Source: Alphaproteobacteria bacterium
Lineage (GTDB): Bacteria; Pseudomonadota; Alphaproteobacteria; RF32; CAG-239
Direction of reading: 5' to 3'
Length of the DNA: 10,556 bases
NCBI GenBank assembly: GCA_017650255.1
Contig: JAGCFG010000075.1
Location: 1-10,556 of the forward strand
Shown one piece after another: positions 1-6,400 of this stretch. A program made the position numbers and the translations under genes. Positions within the stretch are counted from its first letter, which is position 1. Each line of letters opens with the position of its first letter. Below the pieces are notes generated by a model. That model ran no database searches and was not told the DNA's origin. It saw nothing but the letters and a program-made list of their open reading frames with translations.

Positions 1-127
1 CTTCAACCGGCGGCAATTCTTCGTTCAAATCGACCTTAAACAAATTGGCATAATCAGAAGGAGCAACCGCCATTGCCGCGTTGCAAAAACAAAATGCCGT
101 AAAAAAACTATAAAAAAATTTTTTCAT
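1..127 (-). CDS. 5' part of a secreted or periplasmic protein gene (signal peptide and start of mature protein)
   Basis: The reverse strand opens at an ATG (125-127) and stays open to the window edge, giving 42 codons. The protein starts MKKFFYSFFTAFCFCNAAMA and continues VAPSDYANLFKVDLNEELPP. The start has two lysines, a hydrophobic stretch of about 14 residues and an AMA cleavage box, which fits a type I Sec signal peptide of 20 residues. No lipobox is visible, so a lipoprotein is unlikely. A GTGAG lies about 8 bases before the ATG as a modest ribosome site. The rest of the gene is outside the window and the family cannot be named. Its promoter is presumably in 128-200, where a TATAAT reads leftward. 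Export is well supported; function is unknown. Confidence 0.72.
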   Translation of the reverse strand, partial: MKKFFYSFFTAFCFCNAAMAVAPSDYANLFKVDLNEELPPVE

Positions 128-149
128 TCCAAATTCTCACTTGCCCGAT

Positions 150-155
150 ATTATA
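150..155 (-). promoter_or_regulatory. Possible -10 box for the leftward exported-protein gene
   Basis: On the minus strand this reads TATAAT, 22 bases upstream of the ATG at 127. No convincing -35 hexamer sits 16-18 bases upstream, so the call rests on the perfect -10 and its position only. Confidence 0.35.
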
Positions 156-192
156 AATACCTATTTCTTAATAAAAAGTAGACGACAAGCAA

Positions 193-217
193 AATTTGCA
201 TTATATTGCAGCAAATT
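193..217. promoter_or_regulatory. Inverted repeat, possible operator
   Basis: AATTTGC (193-199) is matched by its reverse complement GCAAATT (211-217) across an 11-base spacer. It lies upstream of the possible leftward -10 box at 150-155. A regulator site is possible, but in AT-rich intergenic DNA a 7-base inverted repeat also arises by chance. Confidence 0.25.
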
Positions 218-276
218 GTAACACCTCACAAAAAAAGAAAGAGAATAAAAAATATTCTTGTTTTCACAAAAACAAA

Positions 277-324
277 GTCATCCCTCGATTTTGCCTGCAA
301 ATCATCAAGGGATCTTCAACTTTT
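277..324 (+). repeat. Palindromic intergenic repeat, copy 1 (slightly degraded)
   Basis: This copy begins GTCATCCCTCGATTTTG and ends AAGGGATCTTCAACTTTT. The outer arms ATCCCT and AGGGAT are complementary. The inner stem has lost one A compared with copy 2 (CAAATCA instead of CAAAATCG), so its hairpin is imperfect. It shares almost its whole length with copy 2 (399-447) and the same architecture as copy 3 (3322-3371). All three lie in intergenic DNA in the same orientation. It behaves like a REP-type element; no transposase is nearby. Confidence 0.8.
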
Positions 325-332
325 AAAAAACA

Positions 333-380
333 GTGATCTTCACCTTTCAAAAAACAAAGTCTTCCCTTTTTTATTTCTAG
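333..380 (+). repeat. Eroded fragments of the palindromic repeat
   Basis: GTGATCTTCACCTTT (333-347) resembles the right end of the repeat (GATCTTCAACTTTT). ACAAAGTCTTCCCTTTTTT (354-372) resembles the left end with its flank (ACAAAGTCATCCCTCGATTTT). The stretch between copies 1 and 2 therefore looks like remnants of one or two further copies, suggesting a tandem array decaying in place. The match is by eye and partial. Confidence 0.4.
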
Positions 381-398
381 CAAAAAACTAGATCAACA

Positions 399-447
399 GT
401 CATCCCTCGATTTTGCCTGCAAAATCGTCAAGGGATCTTCGACTTTT
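399..447 (+). repeat. Palindromic intergenic repeat, copy 2 (intact hairpin)
   Basis: This is the best-formed copy. Outer arms ATCCCT (401-406) and AGGGAT pair, and inner arms CGATTTTG and CAAAATCG pair perfectly over 8 bases around a CCTG loop. A TCA bulge sits on the right side between inner and outer arms. The right end runs CTTCGACTTTT, and its GAC can also pair with the leading GTC. It lies between the leftward exported-protein gene and gcrA, about 100 bases upstream of the gcrA promoter. Confidence 0.85.
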
Positions 448-545
448 CTTAATCATACAAATGCAGAAAAAAACTTGACCTAGGACTTTTATCCTCGTAG
501 GCTTGACAAAAATAACATTTGCCTCCCCTCAGCTCAACAAAATTC

Positions 546-574
546 TGGACTCTTAAAAAATATTGTTTTATTAT
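546..574 (+). promoter_or_regulatory. Candidate gcrA promoter with an overlapping GANTC site
   Basis: TGGACT (546-551) and TATTAT (569-574) are separated by exactly 17 bases, giving a predicted start near 581 and a leader of about 30 bases before the gcrA ATG. The -35 hexamer overlaps GACTC (548-552), a target of the alphaproteobacterial CcrM adenine methylase. A second GANTC site, GAATC (604-608), abuts the ribosome site. GcrA is known in Caulobacter to act at methylated GANTC promoters, so methylation-dependent autoregulation is possible. The hexamers are only fair matches. Confidence 0.5.
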
Positions 575-612
575 GGGCAAAAATGTACGAAAAATTTCAA
601 GGAGAATCAAAA

Positions 613-1179
613 ATGGCTTGGACCGACAAAATGGTAGAAGACTTGAAAGTCATGTGGAAACAAGGCCTAACAACCGGCGAAATCGGCAGACGTCTCAACG
701 TGTCCAAAAATTCTGTAATCGGCAAAGTTCACCGTCTGCAACTAGATGCACGCCCATCACCGATTAAACGCAAAGACGAAACCGGCGACCTTTTTGCCCC
801 AAAACCACAAAAAAAAGAAAAGAAACCCCTGTTGGTTAAAGAAAAAAAAATAACAACTCCCATAGTTGAACCAAAACAGCCAAAGCCGGTCGTTGAAAAA
901 GTTACGGAAAAAATTTCTGAAAAAACCGTAGTAAAAAAAATTGAACCACAAGAAAAATCAATAGATGACTTGGGCAAATTTTTCCTAAAACAGCCGACAG
1001 TCAGCAAAGAATATAACGGCAACGCCAAGTTGACCGATTTGGACAACCACACTTGCCGCTGGCCTTTGGGTGACCCAAAAGATGAAAACTTTCACTTTTG
1101 CGGACGCAAAGTTCGTCTTGGTCAAACCTATTGCGAAGAACACTCCGCACTGGCCTATGTAAAAGCTGTCAAAAAATAA
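613..1179 (+). CDS. gcrA: GcrA family cell-cycle regulator
   Basis: The product is a 188-residue protein beginning MAWTDKMVEDLKVMWKQG. Residues 1-45 form the GcrA helix-turn-helix (TTGEIGRRLNVSKNSVIGKV), which in Caulobacter recognises promoter DNA carrying methylated GANTC. Residues about 50-135 are a lysine- and proline-rich linker with little predicted structure. Residues about 140-184 match the sigma70-interacting C-terminal domain: CRWPLGDP, FHFCGRK and YCEEHSALAY, with Cys148, Cys163, Cys174 and His177 in the family spacing. The start at 613 is preferred over an in-frame ATG at 583, because AAGGAG (599-604) sits 8 bases upstream and MxWT is the family's usual N-terminus. GcrA holds RNA polymerase-sigma70 at cell-cycle genes. 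It is monocistronic here, ending at the 1201-1239 terminator. Family assignment is firm; the target set is unknown. Confidence 0.95.
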   Translation: MAWTDKMVEDLKVMWKQGLTTGEIGRRLNVSKNSVIGKVHRLQLDARPSPIKRKDETGDLFAPKPQKKEKKPLLVKEKKITTPIVEPKQPKPVVEKVTEKISEKTVVKKIEPQEKSIDDLGKFFLKQPTVSKEYNGNAKLTDLDNHTCRWPLGDPKDENFHFCGRKVRLGQTYCEEHSALAYVKAVKK

Positions 1180-1200
1180 AAAAACATCAAACAAACACAA

Positions 1201-1239
1201 AAAAGGACTGTCGTTTTTTTTATAAACAACAGTCCTTTT
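1201..1239. terminator. Bidirectional intrinsic terminator between gcrA and the convergent membrane gene
   Basis: AAAAGGACTGT (1201-1211) pairs perfectly over 11 bases with ACAGTCCTTTT (1229-1239) around a 17-base loop. The right arm ends in a T run for the plus strand, and the left arm gives a T run on the minus strand. It lies 21 bases after the gcrA stop and 13 bases beyond the stop of the convergent gene at 1253, so it can serve both. Confidence 0.88.
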
Positions 1240-1252
1240 GTTCTTTTGTGGA

Positions 1253-1573
1253 TTAGTCACGTTTGAAAATCGCCATTCCTAAGTTTCTTTCTCCTTTTAC
1301 CCAGCACCATGTTGCATAAACCGGTCCGAGTATAAGCCCCAATCGCCAATCAATTGCCAAAAACGTCATCCCCAAAGATCTGACCAAAAGCAATTCCAAC
1401 AACCAGGACAAGAACGAAAATTCCAGAGTATTGACCAAGTATACAAGGATTGTAGCACCCAGTCCTCCGTAATATGAGAAGAACTTCTCTGAAATAATTT
1501 CCATAAGGCCCAAGAGAACGCCAATCAACAAAATTACCCCCACAATTATGAAGAATACATCTGCAAAACTCAT
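1253..1573 (-). CDS. Small inner-membrane protein of unknown function
   Basis: The product has 106 residues and is strongly hydrophobic. Segments at about 5-25 (VFFIIVGVILLIGVLLGL), 38-65 and 75-92 suggest three or four membrane spans, with a basic tail ending KGERNLGMAIFKRD that is probably cytoplasmic. GLGATILVYLVNTLEFSFLS and GLILGPVYATWCWVKGER are its most distinctive stretches; I do not recognise the family. The ATG at 1571-1573 has GATGAAGAG just upstream as a modest ribosome site. It converges on gcrA and shares its terminator. Its leader contains the hairpin at 1593-1627. An overlapping reading frame at 1350-1583 is a shadow. Confidence 0.75.
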   Translation of the reverse strand: MSFADVFFIIVGVILLIGVLLGLMEIISEKFFSYYGGLGATILVYLVNTLEFSFLSWLLELLLVRSLGMTFLAIDWRLGLILGPVYATWCWVKGERNLGMAIFKRD

Positions 1574-1592
1574 AACTCTTCATCCGTTTTTT

Positions 1593-1627
1593 ACGAGGAA
1601 GTGTCCTTTAGCACATACGGACCTCGT
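1593..1627. promoter_or_regulatory. Hairpin in the leader of the 1253-1573 gene (or a plus-strand terminator)
   Basis: ACGAGG (1593-1598) pairs with CCTCGT (1622-1627), and TCC (1604-1606) with GGA (1619-1621) inside it. On the minus strand a weak promoter pair (TTGAAA, 17 bases, AATATA) would start transcription close to this hairpin, placing it at the 5' end of the message. On the plus strand the hairpin is followed by five Ts and could act as a back-stop terminator. Which role applies cannot be decided here. Confidence 0.4.
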
Positions 1628-1736
1628 TTTTATATTAATAAACACTTAAATAATTTCAAAATTTAGAACTGAATTATAACACATTTTTTGTCCATTTTCA
1701 ACTTATATTTATCTTTTCGCCGGAAAAATTTTTCCC

Positions 1737-1765
1737 TTTACATTTTCTGTTTTTATTAATATCCT
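1737..1765 (+). promoter_or_regulatory. Promoter for the structured RNA and the 84-residue gene
   Basis: TTTACA (1737-1742) and TATCCT (1760-1765) are spaced by 17 bases, with a predicted start near 1772. The -10 region, TATCCTAAAC, is nearly identical to TAACCTAAAC at 2284-2293, which has TTGTCA 17 bases upstream. The recurrence supports both as real promoters of one type. Confidence 0.6.
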
Positions 1766-1771
1766 AAACCG

Positions 1772-1959
1772 CGGATAGGATGATAACCTGTCTGAGGTGT
1801 CAGAACCTCTTACGAGACGTTTAGCGCAAAAACGAAATTTTGCGCTTTCCGGTCATGTGGCTGGAAGGTGGCAAAATAAGCCGTTTTTCGGTCAATATGT
1901 CGCACTATTCTCGTATAGTTCTGAACTTCCAGTCGCTTCTCATCAAAGCGATTTTTTTT
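1772..1959 (+). ncRNA. Candidate structured RNA (about 188 nt), ending in an intrinsic terminator; 6S-like small RNA or cis-acting leader
   Basis: The stretch lies between a promoter and a terminator and does not read as protein. A long-range helix closes it: CAGAAC (1801-1806) with GTTCTG (1918-1923), and TACGAGA (1811-1817) with TCTCGTA (1909-1915), extended outward by GAGGT (1794-1798) with ACTTC (1925-1929). Inside are a perfect 9-base hairpin (1823-1831 with 1838-1846), an 8-base hairpin with two G-U pairs (1847-1854 with 1859-1866, loop ATGT), and short GGC/GCC and CCG/CGG hairpins at 1870-1891. GAGGT can instead pair with ACCTC (1804-1808), so two folds compete. Length, long closing helix and 5' sequence (TCTGAGGTGT) recall 6S RNA, but the branched interior does not clearly match it. 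The adjacent 84-residue gene makes a riboswitch-type leader equally possible. No known riboswitch class is recognised. Confidence 0.6.
1933..1959 (+). terminator. Intrinsic terminator of the structured RNA
   Basis: TCGCTT (1933-1938) pairs with AAGCGA (1946-1951) around a 7-base loop, followed directly by eight Ts (1952-1959). The ribosome site of the next gene (GGAGG, 1966-1970) begins 6 bases after the T run, so read-through versus termination would decide whether that gene is expressed. Confidence 0.75.
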
Positions 1960-1976
1960 ATTTTTGGAGGTTTAAT

Positions 1977-2231
1977 ATGCTTATAAAAAGAGACCGCATA
2001 GATCTCGACGGTACGGTAAGCGTTCACATGGACTGCCAAATGCAAATGTCGCGGCTTGATTATATGATTTGGATGTCCTTATATTTTTTGAAAGAAGAAG
2101 AAAAAGAAAAACTCCTGCTTGATGGAATTCCTCTCATTACCAACGGCCGTGTAGTCCCCACTGCAGAAGAAACCGAACACCTAAAAAAGCACTCATACCG
2201 CCTCAAAAACTTTAAGATGTTTGCCAGATAA
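1977..2231 (+). CDS. Small hypothetical protein downstream of the structured RNA
   Basis: The product has 84 residues, starting MLIKRDRIDLDGTVSVHMD. The frame stays open upstream to an ATG at 1797, but that extension lies inside the structured RNA. The start at 1977 has an ideal GGAGG (1966-1970) 6 bases away and is preferred. Features are a methionine-rich, partly hydrophobic middle (MSRLDYMIWMSLYFL, 24-38), an acidic-basic patch (KEEEKEKLLLDG), and a basic C-terminus ending KNFKMFAR. No signal peptide or convincing membrane span is present. I do not recognise the family; a small cytoplasmic, possibly nucleic-acid- or protein-binding adaptor would fit. It sits directly after a terminator, so attenuation by the upstream RNA is likely if they are cotranscribed. 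Confidence 0.7.
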   Translation: MLIKRDRIDLDGTVSVHMDCQMQMSRLDYMIWMSLYFLKEEEKEKLLLDGIPLITNGRVVPTAEETEHLKKHSYRLKNFKMFAR

Positions 2232-2238
2232 TCAAACT

Positions 2239-2256
2239 GTCAACAGCTTGACTTTT
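2239..2256 (+). terminator. Weak hairpin after the 84-residue gene
   Basis: GTCAA (2239-2243) pairs with TTGAC (2248-2252) around CAGC, followed by four Ts. It lies 8 bases after the stop codon. Five base pairs and a short T run make it a marginal terminator. Confidence 0.3.
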
Positions 2257-2260
2257 GTGC

Positions 2261-2289
2261 TTGTCACAGCTCCGCAATATTTATAACCT
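2261..2289 (+). promoter_or_regulatory. Promoter of the outer-membrane protein gene
   Basis: TTGTCA (2261-2266) and TAACCT (2284-2289) have a 17-base spacer, with a predicted start near 2296 and a leader of about 30 bases. The -10 stretch TAACCTAAAC resembles that of the promoter at 1737-1765. Confidence 0.55.
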
Positions 2290-2325
2290 AAACAAAGCAA
2301 AAACTTTAACTGGAGAACAAAAATT

Positions 2326-3207
2326 ATGTATAAACTACCTTCAATTTTGGCTTTTGCTTTGTGTGGTGGCTTAATTTTTTCAACCACTGCAAAGGCAGAA
2401 GAAACCGAACAAAAATACAGCGACTTGCGCGCCAACTTTCGCCGCGTTGCTTTAGAACTTGCCTCAACCGAGGTAAAAAATGCAAAATATTATGAAGATA
2501 ACCCAAATTCCGAACTCAGTGCCGACAGCAAAAGCACAATAAAAGGCGTATTTGATTTTGTTTTAGAATATGAACAACCCGAATGGCAATGGAACAACAG
2601 CCTGTTTGCCGAATATGGCAAAACAAAGCTTCGTCCCAGTGACGGCCCTTCTACCACCAGCGAAGATGCCGACGAAATTTTACTCACCACAGATTACAGC
2701 CGCAAAATGTGGCGTTTCGAAAAAGATAATGCTGATGTCGGTCCTTTTGCCAGCCTTGCTTATCAAACCGAATTTGAACCCAACGACGACGCCCCGCGCC
2801 AAAAAATCTTTCGCGGCAAAACCGGTCTAAAAGTTTTTAACGGCGACATCATAAAAGAATTATATGCAGCAGCCGTCGGCGAATATGATATGACATACAG
2901 CAACAAACACACTACAAAATCCGCTTATGAACTCGGTTGGCGCACAGAATATGTTCAGTCTGATGATGTAAAATATCAGTTAGAAGGATATTTCCGTGAC
3001 TACCTGAGCTACAGCCACTACATTCCGACAGATCTCAAATACGAATTGAGTGCCATCGGACGTGTTGCCGTCAAAATTCGCCAAAACTTCAGCCTCGCTC
3101 CATATGTTCAATATTTTATGGGCGAAGCACGTTCTGTCAACAAAACCGGCAGCAACTTTATGATTGGCCTGTCGTTTGCTTATGACCAAATATTCAATTT
3201 GAGATAA
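2326..3207 (+). CDS. Predicted outer-membrane beta-barrel protein
   Basis: The product has 293 residues. MYKLPSILAFALCGGLIFST followed by TAKA is a type I Sec signal peptide with cleavage after residue 24. The mature part alternates polar and aromatic or aliphatic residues in strand-like runs (GVFDFVLEYEQ, WQWNNSLFAEYGK, YAAAVGEYDMTYSN, YQLEGYFRDYLSYS, NFSLAPYVQYFMG, NFMIGLSFAYDQIF), typical of a porin-like barrel. The charged, DNA-like loops (EFEPNDDAPRQK) would face outward. The C-terminus, FAYDQIFNLR, has the aromatic pattern of a terminal strand but ends in arginine rather than Phe or Trp, which is slightly unusual. No named family is recognised; it resembles small unassigned outer-membrane proteins in general character only. 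GGAG (2312-2315) is 10 bases before the ATG. It is a single-gene unit with its own promoter and terminator. Confidence 0.8.
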   Translation: MYKLPSILAFALCGGLIFSTTAKAEETEQKYSDLRANFRRVALELASTEVKNAKYYEDNPNSELSADSKSTIKGVFDFVLEYEQPEWQWNNSLFAEYGKTKLRPSDGPSTTSEDADEILLTTDYSRKMWRFEKDNADVGPFASLAYQTEFEPNDDAPRQKIFRGKTGLKVFNGDIIKELYAAAVGEYDMTYSNKHTTKSAYELGWRTEYVQSDDVKYQLEGYFRDYLSYSHYIPTDLKYELSAIGRVAVKIRQNFSLAPYVQYFMGEARSVNKTGSNFMIGLSFAYDQIFNLR

Positions 3208-3231
3208 ACACTACTTGCTCTCAAAAACAAG

Positions 3232-3256
3232 GGGGAGGATTTTTCCTCCCCTTTTT
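3232..3256 (+). terminator. Intrinsic terminator of the outer-membrane protein gene
   Basis: GGGGAGGA (3232-3239) pairs with TCCTCCCC (3244-3251) around a TTTT loop, followed by five Ts. It is 24 bases after the stop at 3207. Confidence 0.9.
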
Positions 3257-3321
3257 ATTTTCCCCTCCAACAAAAATAAATATCGTACCTCCAATGACAA
3301 AAATCCGAGGTCAAAAAAACT

Positions 3322-3371
3322 GTCATCGCTCGTTTTTCGTTAAGAAAAACGTCCAGCGATCTTCTACTTTT
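3322..3371 (+). repeat. Palindromic intergenic repeat, copy 3 (covarying stem)
   Basis: It starts GTCATCGCT and ends AGCGATCTTCTACTTTT, the same ends as copies 1 and 2. The stem sequence differs: outer arms are ATCGCT and AGCGAT, and inner arms CGTTTTTC and GAAAAACG around GTTAA, with a TCC bulge where copy 2 has TCA. Substitutions occur on both arms so pairing is kept, which shows the hairpin itself is what is conserved. It lies between the terminators of two convergent genes. Confidence 0.8.
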
Positions 3372-3408
3372 ATTTTTACAATATTATAGCTCATCAAAAT
3401 TTTTCGCC

Positions 3409-3437
3409 AAAAAACCGGCGATATTTCTACCGCCGGT
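3409..3437 (-). terminator. Intrinsic terminator of the PFOR gene
   Basis: On the minus strand ACCGGCG (3431-3437) pairs perfectly with CGCCGGT (3414-3420) around a 10-base loop, followed by a run of Ts (3409-3414 read in reverse). It lies 25 bases beyond the PFOR stop codon. Confidence 0.88.
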
Positions 3438-3462
3438 CATTTTTTTTCGTTAAAGTTACAAT

Positions 3463-6400
3463 CTATTCAGCAACTTCAACTTTATACTCAGCCATGTGCT
3501 CTAACAAGCCGCGTTTTTCCGTAACATTCTCCTGAGCCTTGTTGAGTAAAGTCTCATAACGTTCCGGATTCATCTTGTTTACAACTTGGAAACGAGTTTC
3601 GTTGCCATAATAATCCGACAACGGACGGCTCGGAGCCTTCGAGTCAAGCATCAAAGGAGCCTTGCCCTCGGCAATATTGTTCGGATTATAACGATACAAC
3701 GGCCAGCTTCCGCTTTCAACAGCGGCTTTTTGGTGATCCAAACCGTCATTAAGGTTAAATCCTTGTGCAATGCAGTGGCAATAAGCAATAATCAAAGACG
3801 GACCATCATAAGCCTCAGCCTCATTCATTGCCTTAATCAACTGCATATCATTAGCGCCGGCCGAAACCTGAGCCACATAAACATTGCCGTAAGACATAGC
3901 AATCATGCCCAAATCTTTCTTCGGCAAAGCCTTTCCTGCAGTAGCAAACTTGGCGCTTGCACCCATCGGAGTAGCTTTTGACTGCTGACCGCCGGTGTTA
4001 GAATATACACCTGTATCCATAACCAAGATATTGATATTTTTGCCGGAAGCAATAGCATGATCCAAACCGCCGAAGCCGATATCATAAGCCCAGCCGTCAC
4101 CGCCCAAAATCCACAAAGATTTCTTAATCAGGTAGTCAGCAAGCTTATCCAAATGTTTAGCTTCTGCAGTATCAATCTTTGCCAAAGCGGCGCGCAACTC
4201 TTTTACATTGTCGCGTTGAGCATCAATTTCCGCGTCATTAGATTGCGGATTGTTCAAAATCTTGTCTGCAACTGCTCCGACTTTGTCTTTCAAACCTTCC
4301 AACAAAGATTTTGCAAAAGCAGTCTGTTGGTCGATAGAAAATCTCATACCCAAGCCAAACTCTGCATTGTCCTCAAACAACGAGTTCGCCCAAGCAGGAC
4401 CATGACCTTTTTCATCTTTTGCATAAGGAGTTGTCGGCAAGTTGCCGGAATAAATAGAAGAGCAACCCGTAGCATTGGCAACAACCATTCTGTCACCAAA
4501 CAATTGCGTCAACAACTTGACATAAGGTGTTTCACCGCAACCTGCACATGCACCGGAGAACTCAAACAACGGTTGAATCATTTGAGTTGTCTTCGGCATA
4601 TTCTTAACAACTTCGGTGCGCTTTACATAAGGCAATGTCTCAAAGAATTTCCAATTTGCAACTTCTGCCTCAATATGGTTTTCAATATGATCCATATTGA
4701 TAGCCTTCTTCTCCGGATTTTCTTTGTTCTTAGCCGGACAAGCCGAGGTACAAATACCACATCCTGTGCAGTCCTCTGCCGAAATTTGCAAAATAAACTT
4801 CTTACCTGCAAACTCTTTGCCCTTATAATCAGCAGTTTTCAAACTTGCCGGAGCGTTCTTTAATTGCTCATCATCTGCAACTTTCATTCTGATAACGCCG
4901 TGCGGGCAAACCAGTGAGCACTTGCCGCATTGGATACAAACACTCGGATCCCAAACCGGAATCTCGGTTGCAATACAACGTTTTTCATATTGAGTTGTAC
5001 CTGTCGGCCATGTTCCGTCAACAACCTCGCCGAATGCCGAAACCGGAAGAGCATCACCGCGATCGGCAATCAACTCTGCTGTCAATTTCTTTACAAACTC
5101 AGGAGCATTTGCCGGAACCGGAGCTTGACGATTGAATGTAGAAGTAACATGGTCAGGATATTTAACTTCGTGCAAGTGAGCCAGCGAAGCATCAACAGCT
5201 GCAAAGTTCTTTTGAACAATAGCGTCGCCTTTTTTGCTGTATGTTTTCTTGATCGCATTTTTAATTTGTGCAATTGCTTCATCTTTCGGCAAAATATTAG
5301 AAATTGCAAAGAAGCAGGCTTGCATAATTGTGTTAATGCGTTGTCCCATACCTGTCTCACGAGCAACTTCTACTGCGTTAATAGTATAGAACTTGAGCTT
5401 TTTGCTGATAATTTGCTCTTGCACTTCTTTCGGCAAATGGTTCCAAACTTCATCTGCACTATACGGAGCGTTCAACAAGAAAGTTGCGCCATCTTTAGCA
5501 ATTTTCAAAATATCAACTTTGTTCATAAACGGGAACTGGTGACAAGCAACAAAATCTGCCTTATTAATCAAATATGCCGATTTAATTGGATTATCCGAAA
5601 AACGCAAGTGCGAAGTTGTCATAGAACCGGACTTACGGCTGTCATAAACAAAATATCCTTGTCCGTATTTTCCGGCATCTTCTGCAATAATCTTAATTGA
5701 GTTTTTGTTTGCACCGACAGTTCCGTCAGCACCCAAACCGAAGAATACTGCTCTTACAACATCTTTCGGCTCGGTATCAATGCTGTCGTCAAAAGGCAAA
5801 GATGTTTTGTTCACATCATCAATAATACCGACTGAAAAACCATTAATCGGATTTGTACTGAAACCATTGTCATAAACAGCTTTGACCATTCCAGGTGTAA
5901 ATTCTTTTGAAGACAAACCATATCTGCCGCCAACAATCTTTGGCATATTGGCAATTTTACCGTTTGCAAAAGCTTGTGACAATGTTGCCACAACATCCAA
6001 ATACAAAGGTTCACCGGTTGAGCCGGATTCTTTTGTTCTATCCAAAACCGAAACAACTTTAACACTTGCCGGCAATGCTTTCAAGAACGCTTCTTCTGGG
6101 AACGGACGATATAAATGAACTTTCATAACTCCGAGTTTTGCACCTTTAGCGTTCAAATAATCGATTGTTTCTTCAACGGTCTCGGCACCGGATCCCATAA
6201 TAACGATAACTTGTTCAGCATCTTTTGCACCGACATAGTCAACAACATGATATTGACGGCCGGAAATTTTAGCAAACTTGTCCATTTCTTCCTGAACAAT
6301 GCCTTCAACCTTTTTATAATAAGGGTTAGAAGCCTCTCTGCCTTGGAAGAAAACATCCGGATTTTGTGCAGTACCGCGAACAACCGGAGCCTCCGGGCGC

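Noticed and set aside
206..391. 61-codon ORF across the repeat region
   Set aside because: It reads through palindromic repeats, has lysine-rich low-complexity content and no ribosome site.
277..447. CRISPR array
   Set aside because: Only two full copies, with self-complementary repeats, irregular spacing, eroded repeat fragments instead of unique spacers, and no cas genes.
583..612. Earlier in-frame start for gcrA
   Set aside because: It adds ten residues not typical of the family and lies before the clear AAGGAG that serves the ATG at 613.
1790..1810. TPP riboswitch (CTGAG ... GAACCT)
   Set aside because: The short words are present but the spacing and remaining conserved blocks of the TPP aptamer are not.
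1847..1872. Signal recognition particle RNA in the structured region
   Set aside because: CTGGAAGG superficially resembles the SRP tip, but the conserved GGTCAG...GGAAGG...AGCAG order is absent.
1797..1976. In-frame N-terminal extension of the 84-residue protein starting at 1797
   Set aside because: It overlaps the structured RNA and its terminator and has no ribosome site, while the ATG at 1977 has an ideal GGAGG.
4057..5700. Long plus-strand ORFs (4057-4863 and 4930-5700) opposite PFOR
   Set aside because: They are antisense to a highly conserved enzyme, rich in Cys, Arg and Ser from reverse-complement codons, and lack ribosome sites.
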